A DNA stretch of 64,000 bases from Leptothermofonsia sichuanensis E412 (GCF_019891175.1 NZ_CP072600.1:5580001-5644000); one strand, 5' to 3'. Shown: positions 8,445-17,543, counted from the stretch's first letter. Translations and numbers: made by a program. The notes: a model not told the origin generated them from the sequence alone.

Positions 8445-9398
8445 TCACCAGTCTAGGGTGACAAAGCGATCGCCTGCTTCAATCAAGGCACTGCGAATTC
8501 CAGGTTCAGACATGGAGTGTCCAGCATCAGGGACTACAATCCATTCGGCTTCGGGCCATGCCTGGTGCAGTTCCCAGGCGGTAATCATAGGGCAAACCAC
8601 GTCATAGCGTCCCTGCACAATCACAGCAGGCAGATGGCGAATGCGATCGACCTGCTTCAGTAACTGGTCTTCTGATTGCAGAAATCCTCCGTTGACGAAG
8701 TAGTGGCACTCGATCCGGGCAAAGGCATCGGCAAACTGATCGGTGCCAAACCGGGCAATTAAACCGGGGTCTTGCAGGAGTCTGCTGGTGCTGCCTTCCC
8801 ACACAGACCAGGCGCGGGCAGCTTCTAACCGGGTTGGCTGATCGGGACTGGTTAAGCGTTTGTAGTAAGCCGTTAAGAGATCATGCCGTTCTTCCGGGGG
8901 AATCGGCTTGAGGTACTCTTCCCAGGCATCGGGAAAGATATAGCTGGCACCTTCCTGGTAGAACCAGCGCAGTTCTTTGCGGCGCAACATAAAAATTCCC
9001 CGCAAAATCAGCCCCAAACAGCGATCGGGGTGGGTCTGGCTATAGCCAAGGGACAGTGTGCTGCCCCAGCTACCGCCAAACACCACCCATTGATCGATGC
9101 CGAGGTGCGATCGCAACCGCTCAATATCTGCCACCAGATCCCAGGTTGTATTTTCTCGTAGCTCTGCATAGGGCTTGCTTTTTCCACAACCCCGCTGGTC
9201 AAACAGAACAATCCGCCACCTAGCTGGATCAAAGTACTGACGATAGAAAGGCGGGCTACCCCCACCTGGACCTCCATGCAGAACCACCACTGGCTTGCCC
9301 ACTGGATTACCTGATACCTCAAAGTAAATTTGGTGCAGCTCCGAAACCTGAAGCATACCAGTCTGATAGGGTTCAATCGGTGGATAAAGCTCTCTCAT
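8445..9398 (-). CDS. pip: Proline iminopeptidase (alpha/beta hydrolase)
   Basis: Releases N-terminal proline from peptides in the cytoplasm. ATG 9398 gives MRELYPPIEPYQTG, the usual N-terminus; a TTG four codons earlier directly behind AAGGG is possible. Seen in order: oxyanion strand VVVLHGGPGGGSPP, FDQRGCGKSKPY, the nucleophile elbow GGSWGSTLSL (Ser near residue 110), the cap domain with WEGSTSRLL, and the C-terminal GRYDVVCP and PDAGHSM loops carrying the catalytic Asp and His. Length 317 is normal. The gene is alone; the 3' end comes within about 90 bases of the Uma2 gene on the same strand. Confidence 0.95.
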   Translation of the reverse strand: MRELYPPIEPYQTGMLQVSELHQIYFEVSGNPVGKPVVVLHGGPGGGSPPFYRQYFDPARWRIVLFDQRGCGKSKPYAELRENTTWDLVADIERLRSHLGIDQWVVFGGSWGSTLSLGYSQTHPDRCLGLILRGIFMLRRKELRWFYQEGASYIFPDAWEEYLKPIPPEERHDLLTAYYKRLTSPDQPTRLEAARAWSVWEGSTSRLLQDPGLIARFGTDQFADAFARIECHYFVNGGFLQSEDQLLKQVDRIRHLPAVIVQGRYDVVCPMITAWELHQAWPEAEWIVVPDAGHSMSEPGIRSALIEAGDRFVTLDW

Positions 9399-9479
9399 CT
9401 TGGCGGGCAACCCTTATTCCTTATATATCGATGAAAACAGAAACCCTGTTGGCCCTATGCTACGCCCACCAGAACGCCG

Positions 9480-9560
9480 GTACAGAAATCAGATTTCTTA
9501 TACCGGATACCCAGGTTTCGTTGAGTTTCTCACCAGAAATCGGATTTCTTGAAATTCTGA
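9480..9560 (-). repeat. Dispersed palindromic repeat (AGAAATCNGATTTCTT type), copy 1
   Basis: Contains AGAAATCAGATTTCTT and AGAAATCGGATTTCTT around a TTCGTTGAGTTTCTCACC segment. The reverse complement matches the element at 14630-14765 (GTGAGAAATTCAACAAAACT and the GGATTTCTT arms). Confidence 0.5.
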
Positions 9561-9703
9561 ACCGATACTCTCGTGAGTGATCAACCTTAATTTTGGGCTT
9601 CTGGATTGAATGAAATGGATTGAATGAAATTGCCTATTTTGTGAATTGAAACCTCATAAGAATAAGTCCTGACAGACTACTGACGCGAAGTATCACAATC
9701 CTC

Positions 9704-9790
9704 GGATCCCCGGTGTCTGGGGAGGTTGGCCAGTCAATTCGATTGAAGTCTACGAGACAGCGGGGATCTTGGCTTCCAGGTTGCATATGG
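9704..9790 (+). repeat. Dispersed repeat (CCGGTGTCTG...CAGTCAATTCGATTGAAG type), copy 1
   Basis: Core GTCAATTCGATTGAAGTC flanked by GGATCCCCGGTGTC and GACAGCGGGGATC as imperfect inverted ends, followed by a TTGGCTTCCAGGTTGCATA tail. Other copies: 36332-36430 (same orientation) and 56082-56186 (inverted). Confidence 0.6.
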
Positions 9791-9814
9791 CGTTAGCAGC
9801 CTGTAAAAATTTCC

Positions 9815-10765
9815 TTAGTAGCCTTCCTCTTCGTACTCAGGGGCTTTCTGCTTCTCAGGGATATTGACCCGAGGCGGCTGGTAAGCCTTTTGCTCCTGAT
9901 CCGCCCAGGCATCTTCGTAATCTTCTTCGTACTGGTCTTCAGGATAGGGCTGGGGTTCTACATAGCGATCGTATTTTTCTTCGTACTGACTGGTTTCGCT
10001 GGCTTCACTCCAGTTCTCTTCCTCGTCCTGATAGTAAAGAGGTTCTGCTCGACGCTGCTGAAGCTGGCGAGGTTCTGGCTCACCCCAGTTATCATCATCC
10101 CAGGTCTGTTGAACCGGCTCCCTGGTCTTGACAGGGGTGGCAATGGGTTGACGCACTCCACTTGGAAGCTGATTGTCAGGGCGAACAGTTGCCACATACC
10201 CTTCATCAAATTCATCCCGCTCCCAGGGTGCCCGACCAATGCCCAGGCGCTCCATCACCCCTACGGATAGCTGAATCAACCGTTCTTCTGCGCCTTCAAA
10301 CACAATCAGGCGATCAGGTCCGCTACTGACAATTTCTTCGATGGGAAGTTCATAGGTGCTGACGACCTGATCGGGAATCAGGGGCAGACCCAGAGAGGCA
10401 ATGATCAAGGACGTCAATCTACCATTATCGACATCAAACTTGTAGCCTCGAACCTTGCCCAGTAACTCCCCGGTTTCGGTAATCACCTCGCACCCAATCA
10501 GGCTGGTATAGGATTCGACATCAATGTCTTCGATTACATTCTCGTCATCAACCAGAATAACGTCTCCAATCTGGCGGATGCTGCTTAACAGCATGGGTTG
10601 AGGTGTGCCGTAGAGGAGGTTTGGACGCAAACTAAGCGCCACAACTTCTCGCTGGTCAATATCGACCCACAGTTGACTAACGACCCCCAACTTTTTACCC
10701 GTGTCACGGGTGACGACGAGGGTGCCAAGGAGGTCAGAGCGTTGGCGGATTTCTTCAGATGCCAT
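9815..10765 (-). CDS. PRC-barrel domain protein with acidic, Tyr/Glu-rich tail
   Basis: Two PRC-barrel-like units (residues about 8-75 and 85-165: GTLVVTRDTGKKLGVVSQLWVD and GCEVITETGELLGKVRGY) as in photosynthetic reaction-centre H-subunit-type barrels, followed from about 200 by a low-complexity tail rich in Asp, Glu, Gln and Tyr (YEEDYEDAWADQEQ). It is probably cytoplasmic, with no signal peptide. It lies 48 bases downstream of smc on the same strand, an arrangement I recall from other cyanobacteria, so it is likely co-transcribed with smc. PRC barrels often act as protein-protein or RNA-processing adaptors; the job of this one is unknown. Confidence 0.85.
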   Translation of the reverse strand: MASEEIRQRSDLLGTLVVTRDTGKKLGVVSQLWVDIDQREVVALSLRPNLLYGTPQPMLLSSIRQIGDVILVDDENVIEDIDVESYTSLIGCEVITETGELLGKVRGYKFDVDNGRLTSLIIASLGLPLIPDQVVSTYELPIEEIVSSGPDRLIVFEGAEERLIQLSVGVMERLGIGRAPWERDEFDEGYVATVRPDNQLPSGVRQPIATPVKTREPVQQTWDDDNWGEPEPRQLQQRRAEPLYYQDEEENWSEASETSQYEEKYDRYVEPQPYPEDQYEEDYEDAWADQEQKAYQPPRVNIPEKQKAPEYEEEGY

Positions 10766-10813
10766 TTTTTTTATTGCCGAATCCTGATTCGCGAATCCTA
10801 ACTCAATATCAAA

Positions 10814-13800
10814 TCACATAGAGGCACTTTGGGGCAGCAAGTCAATCCCCAGGACTTGAGTATAAGCCCCTCGCGCTTGAGTAACCCCAATTGTGCGCTG
10901 GGCAGATTCAATCATGGGACGCCGGAGGCTAACGACAATAAATTGCGCTTGCTGCGCCTGCTGTTTGATCATTCTAGCTAATCGTTCCACATTTGCCCCA
11001 TCCAGGAACATATCGACCTCGTCGAAAGCATAGAAGGGCGATGGACGATAGCGCTGGAGGGCAAAGATGAAACTGAGGGCTGTCAGGGATTTTTCGCCTC
11101 CAGACATGGAAGCAAGACGTTGAACAGGTTTGCCTTTGGGGTGTGCCACCAGATTAAGACCGCCATTAAATGGGTCCTGAGCATCTTCCAATTGCAGGTG
11201 ACCGTCGCCTTCAGACAGGGTAGCGAAAATTGCCTGAAAGTTAAGGTTGACCGCGTCAAAAGCTTCCTTAAAAGCTCGCTGGCGCAGGGTAGTGAAGTTT
11301 TCAATCCGGAGTAAGAGTTCGGTGCGCTCCTCTTCCAGGGTTTTGAGTTTGTCTGTCAGTTCTTCCAGGCGCTTTTGAGTGCGATCGTATTCTTCCAGGG
11401 CCAGCATGTTGACAGGTTCCATTGACTGGATCCGCTTCTGGAGAGAACGCAGTTCATGCTGCAAGGAGGCAAGATCCCGGCTTTCTATATCGGGGGGAAG
11501 CTCTGGTAGGGGATCGGGAAGTTCCTGCCGTTCTGCTTCCAGTTGTGCCTGCAAGGCTGCCAGTTCTTCCCGACAGGTCTGCTGGGTTTCCTGAAGTTTT
11601 TGCTGCTCCCAGGTCAGTTGTTGCTGGCGTGTGTGGCGTTCTCGCAACTGGCGATCGCAGCGATCGCGTGCCTGTTTCTCTGCCCCCAACTGGCATTCCA
11701 GTTCTGCCAGGGCAGTCCGGGTTGCTTCCATCTGCCTCTGAAGATCGGCTTGCTGATCCCGGAGGGCAGACTGCTGGTTGAGGCAGGTTGCTTGCTGAGT
11801 ACGGAACTCCTGCAAGCGCTCCTGCCCCTGCTGAATTTTCTCCTGAATGCGCTGACGCTGGTTTTCCAGGTCTTGAATCCGCTGTTCGGTCGTTCGGACT
11901 GCCAGTTCCTGTTGATTCAGTTCAGATTCCTGGGTTCGCAGGGTTGCCTGAATTTGCTGCCATTCACTGTGGGTCTGGGACTGTTCCATCTCAGCGAGGG
12001 TCTGGCGCAGATCCTGGAGCTGGCATTCCTGCTGAGGCAGTTCAGATTCCAATGTTTGCAGGCGATCGCGGGTGCCGGCAAGCTCCTCAGCATTCTGATC
12101 TCGCTGGGTTTGCAGTTGAGTCAGGGAGGTTTGGAGTGCCTGTAGCTCTCTCTCCAGTTGAGTTCCTTGCAGTTGGGCTTCCCGGTGCTGCTGTCGAGCT
12201 TCGGCCAGTTCCTGGGTGTACTCCTTCACCCGGCTGGTTGCCCGATCAATGCTGTTCTGGCAATGGTCCAGAATGCGGTCAATCTCCTGGAGGCGATCGC
12301 GCAGTTGGGCAACCTCTGCCGACTCGGCAGGAGCAACCGTTCCAAAGTGAATGGATTGGCGCGTGCTGCTGCTACCGCCTGTCATCGCACCGCTGGTTTC
12401 CAGCAGTTCACCCTCTAACGTGACGATGCGATACTCACCCAGGTGGCGGCGGGCATCCCGCAGCGTTTCAAACACAACCGTTGTGCCAAACACATAGGCA
12501 AACACATCCCGGTAGCGCCGGTCAAACTCAACCAGATTGATGGCATAGTCGATGCAGCCGGGGCGCGATCGCAGGCTATCCCCAGAGGGGATGCGGCCAG
12601 GCTGGAGCTTGTTGAGCGGCAGAAAGGTGGCTCGTCCAGCTTTGCGTTGCTTTAGCAGTTCAATACCGGCAGCAGCGATCGCGTCATCTTCGACCACGAG
12701 ATGTCCCAGCCTTGCCCCAGCCGCCGTTTCTAAGGCCAGTTGATAGCGAGGATCTACCTTGCCCAGTTGAGCCACCAGTCCACAGACCCCCGGCAGATCC
12801 GATTTCAGGATCATCTGAGCCGCATGGGTTCCCTGAGCTTCCTGGATTGCCTGGGTTTGAGCTTCCAACCGATCTAATCGACGCTGTTTATCCCGTTGTT
12901 CATTCAGCAGGCGAGTCTGGGTCTCGTGCTGAATCTGAAGTTCTTGCTCGGCAGCCGCCAGATCCTGTGCCAGGATCTGAACCCGCTGCATGGAGGTGTC
13001 CTGCCGGATGACAGTAGTCCTGTGCTGTTCCTGTTTCTCAGCAATTTGTCTCTCCAGGGCTTGCAGGCTCTGCGCCTGCTCCTGGAGCTGACGTTCTAAC
13101 TGGCGAGTTCGTTCTTGTAGCTGGGCCTGTTCAGCGCGTTGAGGTTCCAGGGTGTGGAGCAGGGCCTCAATCTGATGATGGAGGGCTGCCTGTTCCTGGA
13201 CGGAGGTTTCAGCACTGGCCGCGATCGCATCAGCCAGTTCTCGCGTTTGCTGCAAGCGGTGCCTTGCCTGGTCACGCTGGTGCTGGAGAGCCACCCTATT
13301 TTCTGCTTCCTTTGCCTGTGCTTGGGTCAGAGATTCCAGCACTTGCAGGTGTTCTTGAATTTCCTGCTGAGTTTGGGTCAGACGGGTCGTGACTTCACGG
13401 CTGGCAGTCTGTAAATCCTGTTCCTGACGCTGAAGCTGGCGGAGTTCAGCTTCACGGGTTGCCAGGGTGGACTGGAGGGCAAGCTGCTCCTCTTCCCCCA
13501 GTGACCGAACGCGGGCATTTAATTGCTCCAGTTCAATCGTTGTCTGATGAATGTCAGCCGCCAGCGTGGCCAGTTGCTCGGTGATCTCGCCCGCTTCGCG
13601 ATCGCCCGCTTCAATTCGCTGGCGCAGTTTCTCAACCGCAGAGACAGACTGACGATAGCGGATGACAATTTCCCACTGTTCCCTGGCTTGCAGTTCAGAC
13701 CGGAGTTTCTGGTATTTCTCTGCCTTGATCCGATCCTGGGCGAGGCGATCTCGCTGGTCAATTAACTCCCGTTCAACAATGTGATAGCGATCCTCTCGTT

Positions 13801-14524
13801 CCTTCACCGCATTCAGCTTGTCCTTTGCCTGGTTAATCTTGCGGTCAAAGGTGGCAACCCCCGCCAGTTCATCAATAATTTCTCGCCGCTCCCGGGAGTT
13901 CATCGAAATAATCCGCGTCACGTCGCCTTGCAGCACCACGTTGTAACCTTCCGGGTAAACCCGCAGCCGGTTCAACTCTTCATGAAGCTCGGTCAGCGTA
14001 CAGGGAATTCCATTGATGTAATAGTTAGAGGTGTAAGTGCCTTGCTGGGTCACCCGCAGCTTACGGGTGACACTCCATTCTTTCAACATCGGCGACTTTC
14101 CATTTCCGCCCTCAGAGTATCCATTTTCTGAGTGTCCATTTTCTGAGTTCCCATTCTGGCTGATCGCCTCGTCCGCCACCACGGTGAAAGGGGCTGCATG
14201 TTCACCCGGTTGATCGTTCACCTGGCGCTCAATCACATCATCCAGTCGCTCCGGCTCATCTGAAAGGTCAAAGGTGACGGTTACACTGGCTTCCACCGCT
14301 GAACGGTTACGACTGATCTGGTTGTGGTTGACCAGGTCTGGTAATCGCTCTGCCCGCATCCCCTTAGAGCCTGCCAGACCCAGGCAGAACAGGAGGGCAT
14401 CAATCAGGTTAGACTTCCCAGACCCATTCGGACCAGAAACCACTGTAAAGCCTGGCAACAACGGAATCGGTGTTGTGCCGCCAAAGGATTTGAAGTTAGT
14501 TAGCTCCAGGCGTTTAATGTACAC
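10814..14524 (-). CDS. smc: Chromosome segregation protein SMC
   Basis: ATPase that, with ScpA and ScpB, forms the bacterial condensin that compacts and separates chromosomes. Starts at GTG 14524 (MYIKRLELTNFKSFGG). Walker A is GPNGSGKSN at residues 31-39; long Gln/Glu/Leu-rich coiled coils run about 260-520 and 680-1010; the hinge between them is recognised by LPGVCGLVAQLGKVD and ARLGHLVVEDD; the C-terminal head has the ABC signature SGGEKSLTALSF and Walker B FYAFDEVDMFLD. Length 1,236 is normal to slightly long. Near residues 118-135 an 18-bp unit is repeated about three times, giving an NGNSENGHSENGYSE stretch in the head insert. scpA is 2 kb upstream on the same strand. Confidence 0.97.
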   Translation of the reverse strand: MYIKRLELTNFKSFGGTTPIPLLPGFTVVSGPNGSGKSNLIDALLFCLGLAGSKGMRAERLPDLVNHNQISRNRSAVEASVTVTFDLSDEPERLDDVIERQVNDQPGEHAAPFTVVADEAISQNGNSENGHSENGYSEGGNGKSPMLKEWSVTRKLRVTQQGTYTSNYYINGIPCTLTELHEELNRLRVYPEGYNVVLQGDVTRIISMNSRERREIIDELAGVATFDRKINQAKDKLNAVKEREDRYHIVERELIDQRDRLAQDRIKAEKYQKLRSELQAREQWEIVIRYRQSVSAVEKLRQRIEAGDREAGEITEQLATLAADIHQTTIELEQLNARVRSLGEEEQLALQSTLATREAELRQLQRQEQDLQTASREVTTRLTQTQQEIQEHLQVLESLTQAQAKEAENRVALQHQRDQARHRLQQTRELADAIAASAETSVQEQAALHHQIEALLHTLEPQRAEQAQLQERTRQLERQLQEQAQSLQALERQIAEKQEQHRTTVIRQDTSMQRVQILAQDLAAAEQELQIQHETQTRLLNEQRDKQRRLDRLEAQTQAIQEAQGTHAAQMILKSDLPGVCGLVAQLGKVDPRYQLALETAAGARLGHLVVEDDAIAAAGIELLKQRKAGRATFLPLNKLQPGRIPSGDSLRSRPGCIDYAINLVEFDRRYRDVFAYVFGTTVVFETLRDARRHLGEYRIVTLEGELLETSGAMTGGSSSTRQSIHFGTVAPAESAEVAQLRDRLQEIDRILDHCQNSIDRATSRVKEYTQELAEARQQHREAQLQGTQLERELQALQTSLTQLQTQRDQNAEELAGTRDRLQTLESELPQQECQLQDLRQTLAEMEQSQTHSEWQQIQATLRTQESELNQQELAVRTTEQRIQDLENQRQRIQEKIQQGQERLQEFRTQQATCLNQQSALRDQQADLQRQMEATRTALAELECQLGAEKQARDRCDRQLRERHTRQQQLTWEQQKLQETQQTCREELAALQAQLEAERQELPDPLPELPPDIESRDLASLQHELRSLQKRIQSMEPVNMLALEEYDRTQKRLEELTDKLKTLEEERTELLLRIENFTTLRQRAFKEAFDAVNLNFQAIFATLSEGDGHLQLEDAQDPFNGGLNLVAHPKGKPVQRLASMSGGEKSLTALSFIFALQRYRPSPFYAFDEVDMFLDGANVERLARMIKQQAQQAQFIVVSLRRPMIESAQRTIGVTQARGAYTQVLGIDLLPQSASM

Positions 14525-14629
14525 AGCCTGCCCAGGATATTAAGGGTAGGAAAGGTCAGAGTTCAGTGTAGCTGTTGAATAACAGTTTGAGCAGAAATCT
14601 CGCAATTTTCTAATTCATAGCATATTTTA

Positions 14630-14765
14630 GAACAGACGTTCTAGGTCATTGATTCAGAATTCTAAGACATCGGATTTCTTGTGAGAAATTCAACAAAACT
14701 TGAATATCTGGTAGAAGAAATCCGATGTCTGGACTGACGTTCTAGATCTGACTGTTCTAAATCTG
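14630..14765 (+). repeat. Dispersed palindromic repeat (AGACATCGGATTTCTT arms), copy 2
   Basis: Perfect 16-bp inverted arms at 14665-14680 and 14715-14730 with a 34-base middle, flanked by GACGTTCTAG/ACGTTCTAG blocks. It fills most of the 290-base gap between smc and the pyrophosphorylase gene. A relative lies at 9480-9560 in the other orientation. Confidence 0.6.
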
Positions 14766-14817
14766 ACGAAGCTGGCGCTTTGCAACCAGGGGAGTACAGT
14801 CAGTTTTTAACTGGCTC

Positions 14818-15999
14818 TTACACCCCAATAGTCTTATTCTCAGCCCCCAGAAGTTCTGCGATCGCCTGTCGTTCGGCAGGTGCCTGGACAGGGGGAACCT
14901 GGCGGGCATCTGTAATCAGCCAGTCCAGAGAGGCTGCCTGGACATCAATCGTGGCACCTGTTTTATCCACACAATAGCGACCGAATACCAGCTTATCGAC
15001 CAGGCGCACCCCTGGCCCTAGTCGGGAGTATTCAAAAATGACGCTGTTAATCACTTCGGCACCGCTGCATACCCAGCAGTTTGGACCAATCATGGTCGGA
15101 CCAATGATGGTTGCACCGTCTTCAATATGGGTCATGCCGCCAATATAAACGGGTCCCTGAATCTTGACCTTGTCCCAGTTCACTGCTACGTTCAATCCGG
15201 TATAAATTCCAGGAGCAACCTGCTTACCGGGGATCTGGACATTTTTGATTTCCCCAGTCAAGACGCCACGAATGGCCTGCCAGTAGTCAGGCACCTTGCC
15301 AATGTCCACCCATTCAAAGTCCATCGCAATCCCGTAAAAGGGCGCACCCACTTCAACCAGTTTTGGGAAAAGCTGGCTGCCGATATCGTACTCAACCCCC
15401 GACGGGATAAAGTTGAAAATCTCTGGCTCAAAAATATAAATTCCGGTATTGATGCAGGTGCTTAATGCTTTTTCAACAGAGGGTTTCTCCTGAAAAGCCT
15501 GAATTTTACCGTCTTCGTCCGTGACAATGACCCCATAGCTGGACACATCTTCGCGGGGAACCTCTCGCATCACAACAGTGGCGATCGCCCCCTTTTCCCG
15601 GTGCCATTTCACTGCCGCCGTCAGGTCCAGGTCAATCAGGGCATCCCCACAGAGGACAATAAATGTGTCATCAAAAAAGGGCGAGAAGTCCTGGATTTTC
15701 CGCATCCCACCGGCAGAACCCAATGCTTCCCCAACCAACTCACCATTCTCATTAATTCGCCCTTCAAACGAATAGGCAATTTCCACGCCAAACCGTTGGC
15801 CATCCCGAAAGTAACTCTCAATTTCATTCGCCAGGTGGCTGACGTTGACCATCACTTCGGTAAACCCATGCTGTCGCAGTAGTTCAAGCAGAAACTCCAT
15901 CACTGGCTTTTGCAGGATGGGGATCATGGGTTTGGGAATGGTGTAAGTAATTGGACGCACACGAGTTCCCTTGCCGGCTGCCAGAATCATGGCTTTCAT
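14818..15999 (-). CDS. NDP-sugar pyrophosphorylase (mannose-1-P guanylyltransferase / glucose-1-P thymidylyltransferase-like)
   Basis: Nucleotidyltransferase making an activated sugar for surface polysaccharide. ATG 15999 follows GGGGAGAT at good distance; the upstream TTG would include that site. The N-terminal domain has the signature MILAAGKGTRVRPITYTIPKP (as AAGKGTRVRP), the LCGDALIDLDL metal site and the EKPSVEKALS loop; from about residue 260 there are hexapeptide left-handed-helix turns (IQGPVYIGGMTHIEDGATIIG). About 393 residues; cyanobacterial two-domain members of this group often continue with a phosphomannomutase domain (about 840 aa), which is absent here. The exact nucleotide and sugar cannot be read from sequence. 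Confidence 0.9.
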   Translation of the reverse strand: MKAMILAAGKGTRVRPITYTIPKPMIPILQKPVMEFLLELLRQHGFTEVMVNVSHLANEIESYFRDGQRFGVEIAYSFEGRINENGELVGEALGSAGGMRKIQDFSPFFDDTFIVLCGDALIDLDLTAAVKWHREKGAIATVVMREVPREDVSSYGVIVTDEDGKIQAFQEKPSVEKALSTCINTGIYIFEPEIFNFIPSGVEYDIGSQLFPKLVEVGAPFYGIAMDFEWVDIGKVPDYWQAIRGVLTGEIKNVQIPGKQVAPGIYTGLNVAVNWDKVKIQGPVYIGGMTHIEDGATIIGPTMIGPNCWVCSGAEVINSVIFEYSRLGPGVRLVDKLVFGRYCVDKTGATIDVQAASLDWLITDARQVPPVQAPAERQAIAELLGAENKTIGV

Positions 16000-16525
16000 A
16001 GACGTATATCTCCCCAACCCTTCACCATTAATAGTTTGTAATTCGTTGTCGTGCCATTAACCATCCAGATGCTAGAAGACTCTCTGAATAAATAAAAGTA
16101 AAACTTCAGATTCTTCGTCAATCCCTGCCAGTCCTTAAGACTTTCTTCATAACATTTACATCTAAACATCTATTCAAGTCTATTGGAAACTCCTGGGACA
16201 GAATACGGCAATCCGTCTCTGGTTAAATTTAGTCCCTCAGGGCCTGTCATCCGCAAGCTTCCCAGGGTGAGGAGCAGACTTCTGGATAGATATAGCGATC
16301 GCCATGACGGTCAGGGCAAATTAGCAAACGCGAACCCTGAGCGTCTGAATCTTTCTCACCCTCTTTTCTGTCCTCTGTTCCCTATCCCCTGCCCCCTGTC
16401 CCCTGCCATAGCTCAGGTTTTCAGATAGGGCATTGCTGAATCTGGGGGTGAAAAAAGTGCTGGATAGTTGAAACTTCGTTGCAATTCACCCTGCCTTTCA
16501 GTAGCGCTCGTTTTCAGATAGATTT
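16000..16525. other. Intergenic region with C-rich heptamer-like repeats, no gene seen
   Basis: Short overlapping frames exist but read as repeat DNA. 16291-16425 belongs to the GTCAGRACAAATTAGAA family; 16376-16412 is a run of CCCCTGT/CCCCTGC/CCCTATC-like heptamers. Confidence 0.5.
16291..16425. repeat. Dispersed repeat (GTCAGRACAAATTAGAA type), copy 2, with heptamer run
   Basis: TATAGCGATCGCCATGACG precedes GTCAGGGCAAATTAGC, then a C/T-rich tail with degenerate 7-base units (CCCTATC, CCCTGCC, CCCTGTC). The reverse complement of that tail is the kind of G-rich sequence seen inside cimA. Confidence 0.5.
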
Positions 16526-17416
16526 CTAATCCGGCAGGGCATGGGATTTGGGGATAGGAGGGGCAGCACCAGGCTCATGGAAGCCAGGCTGATGGGCACC
16601 AGGCTCGTTGGGAACAGACCCATCGTGCAGCAACCGAATTTTGAGATCCTGATAAAACTCCGTCTGTTCGAGTTCAACCTTCGACTGGGACGTTAGCAGG
16701 AGAAGTGCCCAGAAGACACCCACCCGGTCATGGTTGGGAGAGGGCTGGGTCGTAGATTCTGGTGCAGAATTGAGGGACTTGATTTGAGTCCAGAATTCCA
16801 GCAGCAGTTCAAAGTCCAGCCAGTCTTGCTTTTGGGTAATGGTTGCCCAGTTTTCCTGGAAAAAATGCTCCAGAGCGATCGCCATCTCTGACAGATTTTC
16901 CTGGTGAGCCAGTTGGGCGATCGCCCGCACAGCCTGACTTCGAGATTGGGGACGGGGGCGACGGATACGACTGCGGGGTGCCTTTTCTTCCAAAGCCGCC
17001 GCAATGCTACGAATCTGGTCAATCAGTTCTTTCAGCGTAACTCGCCGACGTTGGGGCGGTTGGGCGACTGCCCGGCGACGTAGCCGACGCTCCAGGAAAG
17101 GCGGTAAGGCAGACTCACCCAATTCACCCAGTTCTTGAAATGCGCCATCTTCTTGCATTTCAGAGGTTTCCTCCTCAACCTCCGTCTGAGATAAACTTTC
17201 TGCCTTCAGCAGGACCAGCATGGATGCATACAAAAATGCCTGACCTGACTGGGACAGCGTTGCCTCATAGGGCTTTCCTGCCACATTCTGGGGAGTGAGT
17301 TCACTCAAAAACCGATCAATGACATCAATCACCTTGACATCCCAGGGGTCAATTTCGCCCCGCTCTGCCAGATCAATCAGAAAGGCGATCGCGTCCTGCG
17401 CCAGGGAAAGGGTCAT
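16526..17416 (-). CDS. scpA: Segregation and condensation protein A
   Basis: Kleisin subunit bridging the SMC heads. ATG 17416 gives MTLSLAQDAIAFLIDLAERG; the longer frame adds Arg/Ser-rich residues that overlap the upstream small gene. Typical features are LIDLAERGEIDPWDVKVIDV, corresponding to the kleisin LL..I..GKIDPWDI motif, the Ala/Ser-rich helix QAFLYASMLVLLKAE, an Arg-rich middle (LERRLRRRAVAQPPQRRR), and a C-terminal winged-helix part with VGVFWALLLLTSQSKVELEQ. About 296 residues; the last 30 (PNEPGAHQPGFHEPGAAPP) are a degenerate repeat and probably disordered. Lies only 10 bases downstream of a 38-residue membrane peptide gene, so the two are probably translated from one message. 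Confidence 0.92.
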   Translation of the reverse strand: MTLSLAQDAIAFLIDLAERGEIDPWDVKVIDVIDRFLSELTPQNVAGKPYEATLSQSGQAFLYASMLVLLKAESLSQTEVEEETSEMQEDGAFQELGELGESALPPFLERRLRRRAVAQPPQRRRVTLKELIDQIRSIAAALEEKAPRSRIRRPRPQSRSQAVRAIAQLAHQENLSEMAIALEHFFQENWATITQKQDWLDFELLLEFWTQIKSLNSAPESTTQPSPNHDRVGVFWALLLLTSQSKVELEQTEFYQDLKIRLLHDGSVPNEPGAHQPGFHEPGAAPPIPKSHALPD

Positions 17417-17426
17417 GGAAAAAGAC

Positions 17427-17543
17427 CTATCGGATCGAAATTCGGACAAAAAAAAACGCTGCCGCCAGAATCAGCCCCAAAAGCAGCAGAGGCACCCAGA
17501 GGCTCCAGAGATTAAGCGGAGTAACCAGCGCTGACCAATCCAT
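17427..17543 (-). CDS. 38-residue single-span membrane peptide upstream of scpA
   Basis: ATG 17543 behind AGGATACACAGA gives a 38-residue product starting MDWSALVTPLNLW with one long hydrophobic helix (VPLLLLGLILAAAFFFV) and a basic end (RISIR). Its stop is 10 bases before the scpA start. The size and shape fit the very small membrane subunits of cyanobacterial photosystem or NDH-1 complexes, but I cannot assign it to one. A longer frame to 17615 exists but lacks a ribosome-binding site and runs through repeat-like DNA. Confidence 0.6.
   Translation of the reverse strand: MDWSALVTPLNLWSLWVPLLLLGLILAAAFFFVRISIR

Larger units (their letters stand above)
9399..9814. other. Intergenic region carrying two repeat families, no gene seen
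   Basis: Contains the repeats at about 9480-9560 and 9704-9790 listed separately; no coding frame with normal codon use was found. Confidence 0.5.

Noticed and set aside
11543-12145. Long plus-strand open frame (200 codons) and neighbours to 13414
   Set aside because: Lies wholly inside smc on the other strand; Leu/Gln-rich sequence is the mirror of the SMC coiled coil.
16183-16428. Plus-strand 81-codon frame
   Set aside because: Made of dispersed-repeat and heptamer DNA.
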